DNA of 59,362 nucleotides from Comamonas sp. (lineage in GTDB: Bacteria > Pseudomonadota > Gammaproteobacteria > Burkholderiales > Burkholderiaceae_C). Where the stretch lies: contig JADMKK010000008.1 in the NCBI GenBank assembly GCA_015478895.1, positions 127,707 through 187,068 of the forward strand. Direction: 5' to 3'. The translations under genes were made by a program, and so were the position numbers. Of the stretch, positions 19,803-29,750 are shown piece by piece. Numbering within the stretch: position 1 is the first letter of the stretch; each line of letters starts with the position of its first letter. The notes under the pieces were generated by a model, which had not been told where the DNA came from, did not search any database, and saw nothing but the letters and a program-made list of their open reading frames with translations.

Positions 19803-19896
19803 AAAAAAGAGAGCATCACGCCCTTGTCTATCAAGCAGTCGAGCGTTTAAAGATGCTCAAAGCTTTGAAATACAAGGGCGTGATGCTCTCTTTTTT
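19803..19896. repeat. 25-bp perfect inverted repeat / bidirectional terminator
   Basis: The left arm (19803-19827) has six A residues followed by GAGAGCATCACGCCCTTGT; the right arm (19872-19896) is its exact complement ending in T residues. A 44-nt loop contains weaker inner pairing (TATCAAGC with GCTTTGAAATA). It lies between the convergent transglycosylase and CorC-like genes, with A/T tracts for termination in both directions. The nested layout matches the long-class repeats. Confidence 0.9.
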
Positions 19897-19935
19897 TGGA
19901 GTGCCAGTTGCAAGTTCGCAGCGAATTCAAGGAAC

Positions 19936-21348
19936 TCAGGGAACGATAGGCCCCTGGTCGGGTGGAGTTTCCATTTTTATCCGCAAAAGTGCGGCGGGTG
20001 AATCTGGAATCGGCTGCGTACCTGCTGAACCTGTCGTGCTGGCATAGGGCACGGGTGCGTCCGGATCGAGCTTGAGCACCAGCACCTGGTCGATACGGTA
20101 GCTGTCCACGTCCATCACCTCGAACTTGTAGCCACCCCAGTTCACGCTGTCCGTGCGGCGCGGCACCCGGCGCAGCATCACCATCAAAAAGCCCGCCAGA
20201 GTTTCGTACTCTTCCTCGTGCGGCAGCCCTTCCAAATCCAGCACGCGCATGACGTCGTCAATGGGCGTGATGCCATCAATCAGCCAGGAGCTTTCGTCGC
20301 GCCGAATGATTTGTTCTTCGTCATCTGGCGAGACCAGATCGCCCATCACCGTACTCATCACGTCGTTCAAAGTGACCACGCCGACCATCAGGCTGTATTC
20401 ATTCAGGATGGCCGCAAAGTCTTCGTGCACTTGCTGGAACTGGTCGAGCACTTCGGTCAGCGTCAACTTGTCAGGCACGATCAGGATTTTGCGAATCAGG
20501 CTGTCGTCTTGCAGCGAGATGGGCTGGTTATTGAGGACGCGCTGGAACAGGTCTTTGGCATCCACGTAGCCAATGATGTGGTCGATATCGCCGTCGCACA
20601 CGGGATAGGTGGAGAACGGCTCTTCCGCAATGCGGGCCCGGATCACGTGGTCGGGGTCATCCCGCAAGAAGTAGGCAATGCGGTCACGTTGCGTCATGGC
20701 AGAGGCCACCGTGCGCGTATCCAGCTCAAAGATGTTGGCAATCGCCTGCTGCTCACGGTAGGCCAGCACACCGGCGCGGGCACCATCTTCGGTCATGGCC
20801 AGGATGTCTTCGGTAGTGATTTGCTCGTTGCGCTTGTCCGGCAGACCCAGCAGGCGAATGAGCGCATCGGTGATGCGGCCGTAGAACCAGACAATCGGCT
20901 TGAACACCGTCATGCACCATTGCATGGGGCGCAGCACGCGCACCAGCAAGTATTCCGGCTCAATCATGCTCAGTCGACGCGGAACCAGATCGGCAAACAA
21001 GATGAACAGCGAGGTGATGAGGAAAAACGAGATCAAGAAACCCACGTTGTGCGCGGCGGTTGCGGGCATCCACAAGCTGAGGAATTCCGTCAGCGCTCCA
21101 CTGATGGCGCCTTCTCCCACGATACCGCCCAGAATGGCGATGGCGTTTTGCCCCACCTGTACCACGGTGAAGTAGTCACCAGGCTGTGCTTGCATCTGCA
21201 TGGCTTTTTCTGCGCGGGGGTCACCCTCGTCTGCCATCTGACGCAGACGCAGGCGGCGGGAAGCGGCCAGGGAAATCTCTGCCACAGCGACAAAAGCGCT
21301 GGCGGCAATGAGCACAATAATGATGAATAGGCTTTGGGTGAGCGTCAT
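19936..21348 (-). CDS. CorC/HlyC-type membrane protein (CNNM-CBS-CorC_HlyC)
   Basis: 470 residues. An N-terminal DUF21/CNNM membrane domain with about four hydrophobic segments (residues 1-190) is followed by a CBS pair (about 210-335) and a CorC_HlyC C-terminal domain (about 350-435). Family members are implicated in magnesium/cobalt efflux or haemolysin-like functions; substrate not determinable here. The proline-rich tail is not conserved. Last gene of the minus-strand stretch, after the grxD terminator. Confidence 0.92.
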   Translation of the reverse strand: MTLTQSLFIIIVLIAASAFVAVAEISLAASRRLRLRQMADEGDPRAEKAMQMQAQPGDYFTVVQVGQNAIAILGGIVGEGAISGALTEFLSLWMPATAAHNVGFLISFFLITSLFILFADLVPRRLSMIEPEYLLVRVLRPMQWCMTVFKPIVWFYGRITDALIRLLGLPDKRNEQITTEDILAMTEDGARAGVLAYREQQAIANIFELDTRTVASAMTQRDRIAYFLRDDPDHVIRARIAEEPFSTYPVCDGDIDHIIGYVDAKDLFQRVLNNQPISLQDDSLIRKILIVPDKLTLTEVLDQFQQVHEDFAAILNEYSLMVGVVTLNDVMSTVMGDLVSPDDEEQIIRRDESSWLIDGITPIDDVMRVLDLEGLPHEEEYETLAGFLMVMLRRVPRRTDSVNWGGYKFEVMDVDSYRIDQVLVLKLDPDAPVPYASTTGSAGTQPIPDSPAALLRIKMETPPDQGPIVP

Positions 21349-21454
21349 AAGTCAGAGGGGTGGCTGGTGACGGCCAAGTGTCACCATTGTGCATGCCTCC
21401 TTTGCATGCTGGCATTCGTACAAACTCCGCACCGCTGCCCTGCGGTCGAGAACG

Positions 21455-21480
21455 AAAAAACCGCCCCTGAGGGCGGTTTT
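21455..21480 (-). terminator. intrinsic terminator after grxD
   Basis: AAACCGCCC, loop CTGA, GGGCGGTTT. Read on the minus strand it ends in six T residues, 78 nt after the grxD stop. A second inverted repeat, CCATGCCA (21495-21502)/TGGCATGG (21523-21530), lies between it and grxD. Confidence 0.9.
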
Positions 21481-21557
21481 AGATAAAGCAGGGGCCATGC
21501 CAGCATTGCTGGTTTGAAGGCTTGGCATGGGTCCCAAAAGATGCATAGGCGCGGTGA

Positions 21558-21881
21558 TCAGGCTTCGCCGTTGATCACTTGCTGCAGTTCGCCGGACTCG
21601 TACATCTCCATCATGATGTCTGAACCACCGATGAATTCACCCTTGATGTACAGCTGGGGAATGGTGGGCCATTCGCTGTAGTCCTTGATACCTTGGCGAA
21701 TTTCCTGGTCTTCTAGCACGTTCACGGTGGCGATGGCTTTGGGGTCTACACCGCAAGCTTTCAAGATCTGAATGGCACGGCCCGAGAAACCGCACATGGG
21801 AAAGCTGGCGCTGCCCTTCATGAACAGCAGGATGTCGTGGGTTTTGACCAGTTGGTCGATACGTTGTTGTGTGTCGCTCAT
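21558..21881 (-). CDS. grxD: monothiol glutaredoxin Grx4 (GrxD)
   Basis: 107 residues from the ATG at 21881, preceded by AAGGAG. The CGFS active site (Cys30, within FPMCGFSG) defines a monothiol glutaredoxin, which binds a [2Fe-2S] cluster with glutathione and takes part in Fe-S trafficking, often with BolA proteins. It starts 56 nt after prmC on the same strand. Confidence 0.98.
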   Translation of the reverse strand: MSDTQQRIDQLVKTHDILLFMKGSASFPMCGFSGRAIQILKACGVDPKAIATVNVLEDQEIRQGIKDYSEWPTIPQLYIKGEFIGGSDIMMEMYESGELQQVINGEA

Positions 21882-21937
21882 GGAGTTCTCCTTGCAGGGC
21901 ACTGGCATTTTGGCAGCCAGCTTTACCTCAGATTATT

Positions 21938-22867
21938 TCACTGTATTGCTACGCCGGCTGACAGCGGGGTTTGGCCGCCCGTGCAACGCTCGATGCCGGA
22001 CAAGTCCTGGCGGCTGTGCACTTGGGTAAAACCGGCTTGGCGCAGCAATTGCTGCACGGCGCCCGCCTGATCCCAGCCGTGCTCCATCAACAGCCAGGCA
22101 CCGGCTTTGAGGTGCTGCGGGGCCTGGGCAATGATGGTGCGAATGTCGTCCAGCCCATCTGCGCCGCTGGTCAGCGCTTGGCGTGGCTCATGGCGCAGGG
22201 CGGGCATGTGCGCATCATCTTCACGAATATAAGGCGGGTTGCTGACGATGACGTCAAACGTTCCTTGCACCTTTTTCAGCCACGACGACTGCACAAATTG
22301 CACGCGCAACCGGAGCCGCTGTGCGTTGGCAGAGGCAACATCCAGTGCATCTTGGCTGAAATCCACCGCAGTGACTGTCGCGTCTTTGCGTTGGCTTTGC
22401 AGCGCAAGGGCAATAGCGCCGCTGCCAGTGCCTAAATCGATCACCGTGGGTGAAACGATGTTTTCAATGACATCCAGTGCCCATTCCACCAAAGTCTCTG
22501 TATCAGGTCGCGGATCGAGGACACGAGCGTCGATGTGCAGCGGCAGGCCGAAAAATTCTTTGCAACCCGTCAGGTACGCCACTGGCACGCCGTCTTGGCG
22601 TTGCGCACAAAGCGCCTCGAACTGCGCTTGCTGCGCAGGCGTGAGGCTATCGCTGTCGTGCGTCAACAACCAGGCACGTCCTGCATCGGGCTGGCCCAGC
22701 ACATGCAGCAGCAGCATTTGTGCGTCAATGCGCTCCATGCCTTGGCGGTGCGCATGAAGCAGGGCTTGTTGCAAAGTCAAAGAAGGGTTCACGTACGTTA
22801 TGGGTGAGGGGCAGGCAAGGGCATGGCCTTGACTTGGAGGTGCAGTGTGGCCGATGGCGGCAAGCAT
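21938..22867 (-). CDS. prmC: release-factor glutamine methyltransferase PrmC
   Basis: Up to 309 residues from the ATG at 22867; a GTG at 22792 giving 284 residues is equally or more likely, since other PrmC proteins begin close to TLQQALLHA. The SAM-binding DLGTGSGAIALAL and the catalytic SNPPYI near residue 209 of the long form are clear. PrmC methylates the Gln of the GGQ motif in RF1/RF2; its substrate prfA is 24 kb away here instead of next to it. The hairpin at 22873-22912 abuts the upstream ATG. Confidence 0.93.
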   Translation of the reverse strand: MLAAIGHTAPPSQGHALACPSPITYVNPSLTLQQALLHAHRQGMERIDAQMLLLHVLGQPDAGRAWLLTHDSDSLTPAQQAQFEALCAQRQDGVPVAYLTGCKEFFGLPLHIDARVLDPRPDTETLVEWALDVIENIVSPTVIDLGTGSGAIALALQSQRKDATVTAVDFSQDALDVASANAQRLRLRVQFVQSSWLKKVQGTFDVIVSNPPYIREDDAHMPALRHEPRQALTSGADGLDDIRTIIAQAPQHLKAGAWLLMEHGWDQAGAVQQLLRQAGFTQVHSRQDLSGIERCTGGQTPLSAGVAIQ

Positions 22868-22872
22868 ACAAA

Positions 22873-22912
22873 AAGGTATGTCGATAGCCCTGAGGGGCTA
22901 CTGACATACCTT
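22873..22912. repeat. nested hairpin before prmC
   Basis: AAGGTATGTC (22873-22882) pairs with GACATACCTT (22903-22912), and TAGCCC (22885-22890) pairs with GGGCTA (22895-22900) inside. It lies between aspS and prmC, and may terminate aspS transcription or protect an mRNA end. The inner TAGCCC/GGGCTA recalls the short-class repeat core. Confidence 0.75.
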
Positions 22913-22929
22913 CGCATTCACACTATTTT

Positions 22930-22966
22930 TAGCCTCTAACCCTTATGCAATAAGGGCTAGTAGCTA
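22930..22966. repeat. short-class dispersed palindrome, copy 2
   Basis: TAGCCTCTAACCCTTA, loop TGCAA, TAAGGGCTAGTAGCTA. Lies 19 nt after the aspS stop on the minus-strand transcript. Closest relatives here are at 47168 and 56755. Confidence 0.85.
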
Positions 22967-22985
22967 TGGCTTTTGAATCTTTCGA

Positions 22986-24788
22986 TTACGAAGCCTTGAC
23001 GGCATCAACGTTGCGCAAGCGGATGTGCAGCTCGCGCAATTGCTTTTCGTCCACCGGCGAAGGCGCTTGCGTCAGCAAGTCTTGTGCGCGCTGGGTCTTG
23101 GGGAAGGCGATCACGTCGCGGATCGACTCGGAGCCGGTCATCAGCGTGATCAAACGGTCCAGACCGAAGGCCAGGCCACCGTGGGGAGGCGCGCCGTACT
23201 GCAGCGCATCCAGCAGGTAGCCAAACTTGGCGCGCTGGTCTTCGGGCGAAATGTTCAACGCGGCAAACACCTTGGCCTGGACGTCGGCACGGTGGATACG
23301 CACCGAGCCACCGCCCAGCTCCCAGCCGTTCAGCACCATGTCGTAGGCCTTGGCGATGCACTTGGCGGGATCGCTGTCCATCAGGTCTTCATGGCCATCC
23401 TTGGGCGAGGTGAAGGGGTGGTGCACGGCCACCCAGCGGCCGGTTTCCTCGTCATGCTCGAACATGGGGAAGTCCACCACCCACAGCGGTGCCCACTTGT
23501 CTTCGAACAGACCGCTCTTCTTGCCGAATTCGCTGTGACCCACCTTCAGACGCAGGGCGCCGATGGAGTCGTTGACAATCTTTTCCTTGTCGGCACCAAA
23601 GAACAACAGGTCGCCGTCTTGCGCGCCGGTGCGCTTCAAGATTTCGGCAATCGCGGCATCGTGCAGGTTCTTGACGATGGGCGACTGCAGACCTTCACGG
23701 CCCTTGGCCACTTCGTTGACCTTGATCCAGGCCAGACCCTTGGCGCCGTAGATCTTGACGAACTCGGTGTAGCCGTCGATTTCGCCACGCGAGATCGAAG
23801 CGCCACCGGGTACGCGCAGGGCCACCACACGGCCACCCTTGGTAGTCGCGGGCGTAGAGAACACCTTGAAGTCCACATCACCCATGCAATCGGTCAACTC
23901 AGTGAATTCGAGCTTGACGCGCAAGTCTGGCTTGTCCGAACCAAAGCGGAAGGCCGCGTCCTGGTACGTCATGATGGGGAACTCACCCAGATCCACGTTC
24001 AGCTGCTGCTTGAACACTTCCGTGATCATTTGCTGGAAGATGGCGCGAATTTCTTCTTCATTCAGGAACGAAGTTTCGCAGTCAATCTGCGTAAATTCAG
24101 GCTGGCGGTCCGCGCGCAAGTCTTCGTCGCGGAAGCACTTGGTGATCTGGTAGTAACGGTCAAAGCCGGACACCATCAGCATCTGCTTGTACAGCTGGGG
24201 CGACTGGGGCAGCGCAAAGAACTGGCCGTCATGCACACGCGAAGGCACGAGGTAGTCGCGCGCGCCTTCGGGGGTGGACTTGCCCAGCATGGGGGTTTCA
24301 ATGTCGATAAAGCCCAGCTTGTCCAGGTAGTTGCGCACCTGAATCGAGGTCTTGTAACGCAGCATCATGTTGCGCTGCATTACGGGGCGGCGCAGGTCCA
24401 TCACGCGATTCGTCAGGCGCACGTTTTCGGACAGGTTCTCGTCATCCACCTGGAAGGGCGGAGTCACGGCAGCGTTGAGCACGTTCAGCTCATGGCACAG
24501 CACTTCGATCTGGCCACTTTTGAGCTTGTCGTTGGTGGTGCCAGCAGGGCGTGCACGCACAATGCCCTTGACCTGCACGCAGTACTCGCCGCGGATCTCT
24601 TCAGCCACCTTGAACATTTCAGGGCGATCGGGGTCGCACACCACCTGCACATAACCTTCGCGGTCGCGCAGGTCAATAAAGATCACACCACCGTGGTCAC
24701 GGCGACGGTTCACCCAACCGCACAGGGTCACGGTGTCGCCCATCAGGGCTTCGGTCACAAGACCGCAATATTCAGAGCGCATGGCCAT
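22986..24788 (-). CDS. aspS: aspartyl-tRNA synthetase
   Basis: 600 residues, long bacterial AspRS. The N-terminal OB fold ([35 protein letters not shown]) is followed by the class II core with [18 protein letters not shown] (motif 2), the bacterial GAD insertion, and GLDRL (motif 3). In organisms lacking AsnRS such enzymes also charge tRNA-Asn; which applies here cannot be told from the window. Preceded by fmdB and DUF502 genes on the same strand, a common betaproteobacterial order. Confidence 0.99.
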   Translation of the reverse strand: MAMRSEYCGLVTEALMGDTVTLCGWVNRRRDHGGVIFIDLRDREGYVQVVCDPDRPEMFKVAEEIRGEYCVQVKGIVRARPAGTTNDKLKSGQIEVLCHELNVLNAAVTPPFQVDDENLSENVRLTNRVMDLRRPVMQRNMMLRYKTSIQVRNYLDKLGFIDIETPMLGKSTPEGARDYLVPSRVHDGQFFALPQSPQLYKQMLMVSGFDRYYQITKCFRDEDLRADRQPEFTQIDCETSFLNEEEIRAIFQQMITEVFKQQLNVDLGEFPIMTYQDAAFRFGSDKPDLRVKLEFTELTDCMGDVDFKVFSTPATTKGGRVVALRVPGGASISRGEIDGYTEFVKIYGAKGLAWIKVNEVAKGREGLQSPIVKNLHDAAIAEILKRTGAQDGDLLFFGADKEKIVNDSIGALRLKVGHSEFGKKSGLFEDKWAPLWVVDFPMFEHDEETGRWVAVHHPFTSPKDGHEDLMDSDPAKCIAKAYDMVLNGWELGGGSVRIHRADVQAKVFAALNISPEDQRAKFGYLLDALQYGAPPHGGLAFGLDRLITLMTGSESIRDVIAFPKTQRAQDLLTQAPSPVDEKQLRELHIRLRNVDAVKAS

Positions 24789-24830
24789 GGTCTATCTTCC
24801 TGCGCCTCAGGGACGCGCTTTTTAGGGTTG

Positions 24831-25454
24831 TTATCGTTCTTCGTTGGAAACAGGCAGGGGCGGAGGTGCCACCACACCCATCGAAACGATGTACTTGAGC
24901 GCAGCTTCCACGCTCATATCGAGTTCCACACAGTCGCTTTTGCGCATCATGACAAAGTAGCCACCGGTGGGGTTGGGCGTGGTCGGTACGAACACGCCCA
25001 CATATTCATCACGCAAGTAGGCCGCCACCTCTCCGGCAGGGTTGCCGGTGATAAAGGCTACCGTCCACACGCCTTCGCGAGGCCATTGCACCAGCACGGC
25101 GGTGCGAAAAGCATTGCCGCTGTCGGAAAACACCGTATCAGAGACCTGCTTGACGCTGGAATAAATCGAGCGTACCACCGGGATGCGGGTGATGAGGCTG
25201 TCGCCCCAAGCCACCAGCTTGCGGCCTACGAAATTGCTGGCAATCGCGCCAATCGCAAGCAGCACCAGCAGTGTCAGCACCACGCCGAAACCGGGAATGT
25301 GCATGCCCAGCAAACGGTCGGGTTGCCAGTCGCCGGGCAACAGCAGCAGGGTTTGGTCCAGCGTGCTGATGATCCAGTGCAGCACCCACACGGTGATGAC
25401 ACCGGGAACGATGACCAGTAAACCCGTGAACAGCCATTTACGCAGTGCAGCCAT
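24831..25454 (-). CDS. DUF502 inner-membrane protein
   Basis: 207 residues with two N-terminal membrane helices (about 8-30 and 53-75) flanking a short loop, then a soluble domain containing RIPVVRSIYSSVKQV and FVPTTPNPTGG, both hallmarks of DUF502. Function unknown; the family is widespread. It is 8 nt after fmdB and 42 nt before aspS, so all three are probably one transcript. Confidence 0.93.
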   Translation of the reverse strand: MAALRKWLFTGLLVIVPGVITVWVLHWIISTLDQTLLLLPGDWQPDRLLGMHIPGFGVVLTLLVLLAIGAIASNFVGRKLVAWGDSLITRIPVVRSIYSSVKQVSDTVFSDSGNAFRTAVLVQWPREGVWTVAFITGNPAGEVAAYLRDEYVGVFVPTTPNPTGGYFVMMRKSDCVELDMSVEAALKYIVSMGVVAPPPLPVSNEER

Positions 25455-25462
25455 GACTTGCT

Positions 25463-25729
25463 TTAAGCCTCCGCCACAGCGCTCGCGCTGCCACCCGCGT
25501 CACCTGCAGCGGGAGCCGAAGCAGTGGATGCTGGAGCAGGGGTGCTGCTGCCTTTGAAATCTGTGGCGTACCAGCCCGTGCCTTTGAGCTGGAAACCAGG
25601 GGCTGTCAATTGCTTGGAAAATGCAGCTGCGCCGCAGCTTGGGCAATCGGTCAGCGGATCGGCAGTCATTTTTTGGAGGACATCCTTGGCGTGGCCACAG
25701 GCGCCACACTTGTACGCATAAATCGGCAT
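25463..25729 (-). CDS. FmdB-family zinc-ribbon protein
   Basis: 88 residues from the ATG at 25729 (MPIYAYKCGACGHAKDVLQ). The zinc ribbon is CGAC...CPSC (about residues 8-38), followed by a GFQLKGTGWYATDFK segment and an Ala/Ser/Pro-rich tail. The FmdB family is small and regulator-like, but no target is known in betaproteobacteria. First gene of fmdB-DUF502-aspS. Confidence 0.93.
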   Translation of the reverse strand: MPIYAYKCGACGHAKDVLQKMTADPLTDCPSCGAAAFSKQLTAPGFQLKGTGWYATDFKGSSTPAPASTASAPAAGDAGGSASAVAEA

Positions 25730-25836
25730 AGCTTCAGATTGGCTCGGTAAAAGGCTTGGGACAGAATTTGATAAACCTTCGATTATAGGCAGCCCTGCTT
25801 TTTGTCCGTCACAAGTGGGCTTGCGGCAGGCACAAG

Positions 25837-25858
25837 AAAGGGCGCCGGAGCGCCCTTT
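25837..25858 (-). terminator. hairpin after the symporter gene
   Basis: AAAGGGCGC, loop CGGA, GCGCCCTTT; perfect 9-bp stem 19 nt after the symporter stop. On the minus strand it runs into TTTCTTG. It separates the symporter from fmdB. Confidence 0.82.
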
Positions 25859-25877
25859 GGCTGTCATGCTTGCTGCA

Positions 25878-27335
25878 TCAGTCGATGGTGGAGCCTTGGT
25901 AGTGCTTCACTTCTTCTTGTGCATTGGTCACGTACTGGGGCAGCAGAGAACCAGAGACCATGCCGAAAATCGCGCCCATCAAGCCCGCCAGTTGCTGCGG
26001 GAAGGCATCGGCCCAGCCGGGCACGGCCCAGAAGGTCAACCACGTGCCAATGCCCAGTACCACTGCGGACAGCGCGCCCTGCGTGGTCGCACGCTTCCAG
26101 TACAAGCCAAAGACCAGCGGCACAAAAGCGCCCACCAGCGGCACTTGGTACGCGCCCGAAACCATTTCATAGATCGAGCTGTCCTGCATGGTGATCGCGT
26201 AGGTCAACACGCAAGCGGTAAAACCCACCACCGACAGGCGCATGGCTTTGAGGGTTTGCGCATCACTCATGCCGGGTTTGATATTGCGCAGGATGTTTTC
26301 CACGAACGCCGTGGACGGTGCCAGCATGGTGGCCGAAGCTGTCGACATGATGGCCGACAGCAGGGCACCAAAGAAGGCAATTTGCAATGCCAAAGGCATG
26401 TGTTGCATGACCAAGGTGGGTAGGATTTTTTGGGGGTCATCGCCCATCAGGGCCGCGGTTGCCTCGGGCATGATCAATACGGCTGCGGTCACCACAAACA
26501 TGGGAATGAAGGCAAACCCAATGTACAAAGTGCCCCCAATCACGGGGCCCCATACGGCCACTTTTTCGTTTTTGGACGACATGACGCGCTGGAACACGTC
26601 CTGCTGGGGGATGGAGCCCAGCATCATGGTGATGGCGGCGGCAAAGAAAAACAGCCAGGTCTTGCCGTCCGCATCTTTGGGGAAGAACTGCATCTTGCCT
26701 TCGGCCACAGCGTAGTTAATAACTTTGTCTGAGCCGCCGGCCAAATCTGCAGCAAACCACGCAATGGCGATCAAGCCAGCGCAAATCACCACCATCTGCA
26801 CCAGATCGGTCATGGCGACCGACCACATGCCACCAAACAGGGTGTAGATCATCACAATCAACGTGCCCAGCACCATGCCGGCCACAATTGAAATCGCACC
26901 GTCGGTCAGCATGTTGAACACCAGCCCCAGCGCCGCGACCTGGGCCGCTACCCAGCCCAGATAGCTGAAGATGATGATGATGGAGCACAGCACCTCAATC
27001 GTCTTGCCAAAACGCAGGCGGTAGTAGTCACCGATGGTGATGAGGTTCTTTTTGTACAGCTTGTAGGCAAAGAACAGACCGACCAAGATCAGGCACATGC
27101 CCGCGCCAAACGGGTCTTCGACGACACCGCCCAGACCTTCTTCGACAAATACGGCGGACACGCCCAGCACCAATTCGGAGCCGAACCAGGTCGCAAACGT
27201 GGTGGCCACCACCACGTACAGGGGCAGGTTGCGCCCAGCAATCGCATAGTCTGCGGTGTTGTTGACGCGACGTGCTGCATACAGACCAATGCCGATCGAT
27301 ATCAGCAGGTAGGCGGCGATAAAGGTAATCAGCAT
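25878..27335 (-). CDS. sodium:solute symporter family protein
   Basis: About 485 residues from the ATG at 27335, which has GGGAGCAG upstream; the open frame continues to 27452 but without family resemblance. Roughly 12-13 membrane helices and the SSS features (ADYAIAGRNLPLYVVVATTFATWFG early, a TASATMLAPSTAFVENIL region later) place it in the Na+/solute symporter family. Substrate unknown; nothing in its neighbours (ubiB upstream, fmdB downstream) gives a hint. It is probably transcribed alone. Confidence 0.93.
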   Translation of the reverse strand: MLITFIAAYLLISIGIGLYAARRVNNTADYAIAGRNLPLYVVVATTFATWFGSELVLGVSAVFVEEGLGGVVEDPFGAGMCLILVGLFFAYKLYKKNLITIGDYYRLRFGKTIEVLCSIIIIFSYLGWVAAQVAALGLVFNMLTDGAISIVAGMVLGTLIVMIYTLFGGMWSVAMTDLVQMVVICAGLIAIAWFAADLAGGSDKVINYAVAEGKMQFFPKDADGKTWLFFFAAAITMMLGSIPQQDVFQRVMSSKNEKVAVWGPVIGGTLYIGFAFIPMFVVTAAVLIMPEATAALMGDDPQKILPTLVMQHMPLALQIAFFGALLSAIMSTASATMLAPSTAFVENILRNIKPGMSDAQTLKAMRLSVVGFTACVLTYAITMQDSSIYEMVSGAYQVPLVGAFVPLVFGLYWKRATTQGALSAVVLGIGTWLTFWAVPGWADAFPQQLAGLMGAIFGMVSGSLLPQYVTNAQEEVKHYQGSTID

Positions 27336-27460
27336 GCTTGCTGCTCCCTGGCTAAAGAAAGAGTGGGTTGGAAGAAAATTTGAGGCGCGATTATGGCCAC
27401 TTGCCGTGGCTGCGCACGCGAGAAAACGCACACTGTCTGCTTCAGGCGACAAATAAAGAA

Positions 27461-27538
27461 GAGCGCCCTGCCCTTGCTTCTAAAGGCTTTGTGGGTCATA
27501 ACACCCTGAAAGCCTTTAGAAACAAGCGCTAGGCGCTC
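27461..27538. repeat. long-class dispersed palindrome, copy 3
   Basis: Outer arms GAGCGCC (27461-27467)/GGCGCTC (27532-27538). Inner 18-nt arms at 27473-27490 and 27509-27526 match at 17 of 18 positions (CTTGCTTCTAAAGGCTTT on the left). It lies between ubiB and the symporter gene, 57 nt after the ubiB stop. Confidence 0.85.
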
Positions 27539-27594
27539 CTATTTATTTGCAGCTAAGTGCTTGCTCATGCAGCAAGTGCCGTATTGAGCCAGCT

Positions 27595-29160
27595 TTAGAA
27601 AATCCGAATTCTCGTAAGGATTTGTATTGCCAACATTCCGAGGACAAACCCGAGTCCTCCATACACCAGTCCCTGCAGCAAACGATTGGTACGCCGCTGC
27701 TCACGCAGCAACTCCTGAACCAACTGTTGGTCTTTGCCATTTTTCTGCTGCAAAAAGCTGTAGACCAAACGCGGCAACTCAGGAATGAGCTTGGCGTAGC
27801 GCGGTGCCTCCGCTTGCAGCTCACGCCAAAAGCGCTGCGGGCCCATTTGCTCGAGCATCCACTTTTCCAGAAACGGTTTGGCGGTGCTCCACAAATCCAG
27901 ATTGGGATCGAGCTGGCGACCCAGACCTTCGATGTTGAGCAGCGTCTTTTGCAGCAGCACCAGTTGCGGCTGAATCTCCACCTGAAAGCGGCGCGAAGTC
28001 TGGAACAGGCGCATCAGCACCATGCCCAGCGAGATTTCTGCCAGCGGGCGGTCAAAGTAGGGCTCGCACACGGCACGGATGGCCGCTTCCAGCTCTTCCA
28101 CCCGCGTGGTGGCAGGCACCCAGCCACTTTCAATGTGCAAGGCGGCAACGCGCTTGTAATCACGGCGAAAGAACGCCAGGAAGTTTTGCGCCAAATACTC
28201 TTTATCGAACTCGGTCAGCGTGCCGACAATGCCAAAGTCCAGCGAGATATAGCGCCCGAAGCTCTCAGGCTCCAAGCTCACCATAATGTTGCCGGGGTGC
28301 ATGTCCGCATGGAAGAAACCGTCGCGAAACACCTGGGTGAAAAACAGCGTCACGCCATCGCGCGCCAGCTGCGGAATATCGACGCCAGCTTCGCGCAGAC
28401 GCTCGATCTGGCTGATGGGAACGCCTTTCATGCGCTCCATCACCATCACTTCGGTGTGGCAGTAATCCCAGAAGATTTCCGGAATCAACACCAAATCCAG
28501 CCCCTCCATATTGCGGCGCAGTTGCGCGGCGTTGGAGGCTTCGCGGATCAGGTCGAGTTCATCGTGCAGGTAGTTGTCAAACTCGGCCACCACCTGGCGG
28601 GGTTTGAGGCGCTTGCCATCGCTCGATAGCTTTTCGACCCAGCCGGCCATCATGTGCATGAGGGCCAAGTCTTTGTCGATCACCGTTTTCATGCCGGGGC
28701 GCAGCACTTTGACAGCCACTTCACGCTCGGTGCCATCGCGGTCGCGCACCGTGGCAAAGTGCACTTGCGCAATCGAGGCGCTGGCCACGGGCGTGCGATC
28801 AAACTGCGCAAACACTTGGTCAATCGGCTTGCGGAAGGCGCGTTCAATCGTGTCGACGGCAATTTGTGACTCAAACGGCGGTACGCGGTCTTGCAGCTTG
28901 GCCAACTCTTGCGCCACATCAGGCGGCAGTAAGTCGCTGCGCGTGGATAGCACCTGGCCAAACTTCACAAAAACCGGCCCCAGCTGCTCCAGCGCTTCAC
29001 GCAGGCGCACGCCGCGCGGGGCGTCCAGCTTGCGGCCAATGGTCAGTATGCGGCGCAGGCGGTGAAGCAGCGGCTGCTTAAAGCCCGACAGCACCAACTC
29101 ATCCAAGCCATAGCGCAGCACCACCCAGACGATGGTGAAGCCTCGAAAGAAGCGGCTCAT
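27595..29160 (-). CDS. ubiB: ubiquinone biosynthesis accessory kinase-like protein UbiB
   Basis: 521 residues. The atypical-kinase signature [16 protein letters not shown] (KxGQ motif) is near residue 60-75, the VAVKVLRPG lysine segment and the HADMHPGN and LDFG catalytic motifs follow, and two hydrophobic helices sit at the C-terminus. UbiB ATPases (ADCK/ABC1 family) support coenzyme Q synthesis, perhaps by helping extract lipid intermediates from the membrane. Its ATG overlaps the ubiJ stop (ATGA), suggesting translational coupling. Confidence 0.97.
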   Translation of the reverse strand: MSRFFRGFTIVWVVLRYGLDELVLSGFKQPLLHRLRRILTIGRKLDAPRGVRLREALEQLGPVFVKFGQVLSTRSDLLPPDVAQELAKLQDRVPPFESQIAVDTIERAFRKPIDQVFAQFDRTPVASASIAQVHFATVRDRDGTEREVAVKVLRPGMKTVIDKDLALMHMMAGWVEKLSSDGKRLKPRQVVAEFDNYLHDELDLIREASNAAQLRRNMEGLDLVLIPEIFWDYCHTEVMVMERMKGVPISQIERLREAGVDIPQLARDGVTLFFTQVFRDGFFHADMHPGNIMVSLEPESFGRYISLDFGIVGTLTEFDKEYLAQNFLAFFRRDYKRVAALHIESGWVPATTRVEELEAAIRAVCEPYFDRPLAEISLGMVLMRLFQTSRRFQVEIQPQLVLLQKTLLNIEGLGRQLDPNLDLWSTAKPFLEKWMLEQMGPQRFWRELQAEAPRYAKLIPELPRLVYSFLQQKNGKDQQLVQELLREQRRTNRLLQGLVYGGLGFVLGMLAIQILTRIRIF

Positions 29161-29717
29161 GGTTGCTGGCGATCAGCGTCGCTGGCGACGATGTCCGTCT
29201 TGCGCCCGCCTACAAACTGGCGAATCGCGCCGGCTACCGTGCGGCCCAGGTTGGCGATGGTGTGTGCTGGGACATCGCCCATGATGCGGGCCATGTCTTC
29301 TTCGACATCCCATTGCACGTTGTCCACCAGCCAGTTGATGTCAGCCGCCAGTTGCACGTCGCCTTCGATGCGCAGATTGGGCTTGCCGCCAGTTAACGCA
29401 GCCTGCGCCATTGCCAGCGGATTGCTGTCGGTGATCTCCAGTTGCAAGTCGGGTACTGCGTCTTCAGCGGCAACGTTGAGCAAACCAGCAGGTGTGACCA
29501 CCAGCGCCAGATTGAAGTTGCGCCAATGCACGCGGGCCACGCGTCCCTTTTGGCGCACCAAGCGCTCCATCGCCTCGCGTTCCTGCATCAACACATGGTT
29601 GAGAAACAGCACAATGCGCTGCTGGGTTTCGTGGACGAGCCAGTTTGGAGGCTGCACGACTTGCACCGCGCGTTCGACCAAACCGTTCAGGAATGAAAAA
29701 GGGGACTGTGTTGCCAT
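29157..29717 (-). CDS. ubiJ: ubiquinone biosynthesis accessory factor UbiJ (SCP2 domain)
   Basis: 186 residues with an SCP2-like lipid-binding domain in the first two thirds (residues ~15-120) and a helical C-terminal tail ([22 protein letters not shown]). UbiJ, with UbiK, organises the soluble Ubi complex in E. coli. Position between ubiE and ubiB matches the E. coli ubiE-ubiJ-ubiB operon, except that a Tim44-like gene intervenes. Confidence 0.93.
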   Translation of the reverse strand: MATQSPFSFLNGLVERAVQVVQPPNWLVHETQQRIVLFLNHVLMQEREAMERLVRQKGRVARVHWRNFNLALVVTPAGLLNVAAEDAVPDLQLEITDSNPLAMAQAALTGGKPNLRIEGDVQLAADINWLVDNVQWDVEEDMARIMGDVPAHTIANLGRTVAGAIRQFVGGRKTDIVASDADRQQP

Positions 29718-29750
29718 AGTCCCCTGATTATTCCTGAAGTAGAAAGTTTT

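Noticed and set aside
23025-25421. 798-codon plus-strand open frame opposite aspS and the DUF502 gene
   Set aside because: It spans two real genes on the other strand and the gap between them, has no recognisable motif and is compositionally an antisense artefact.
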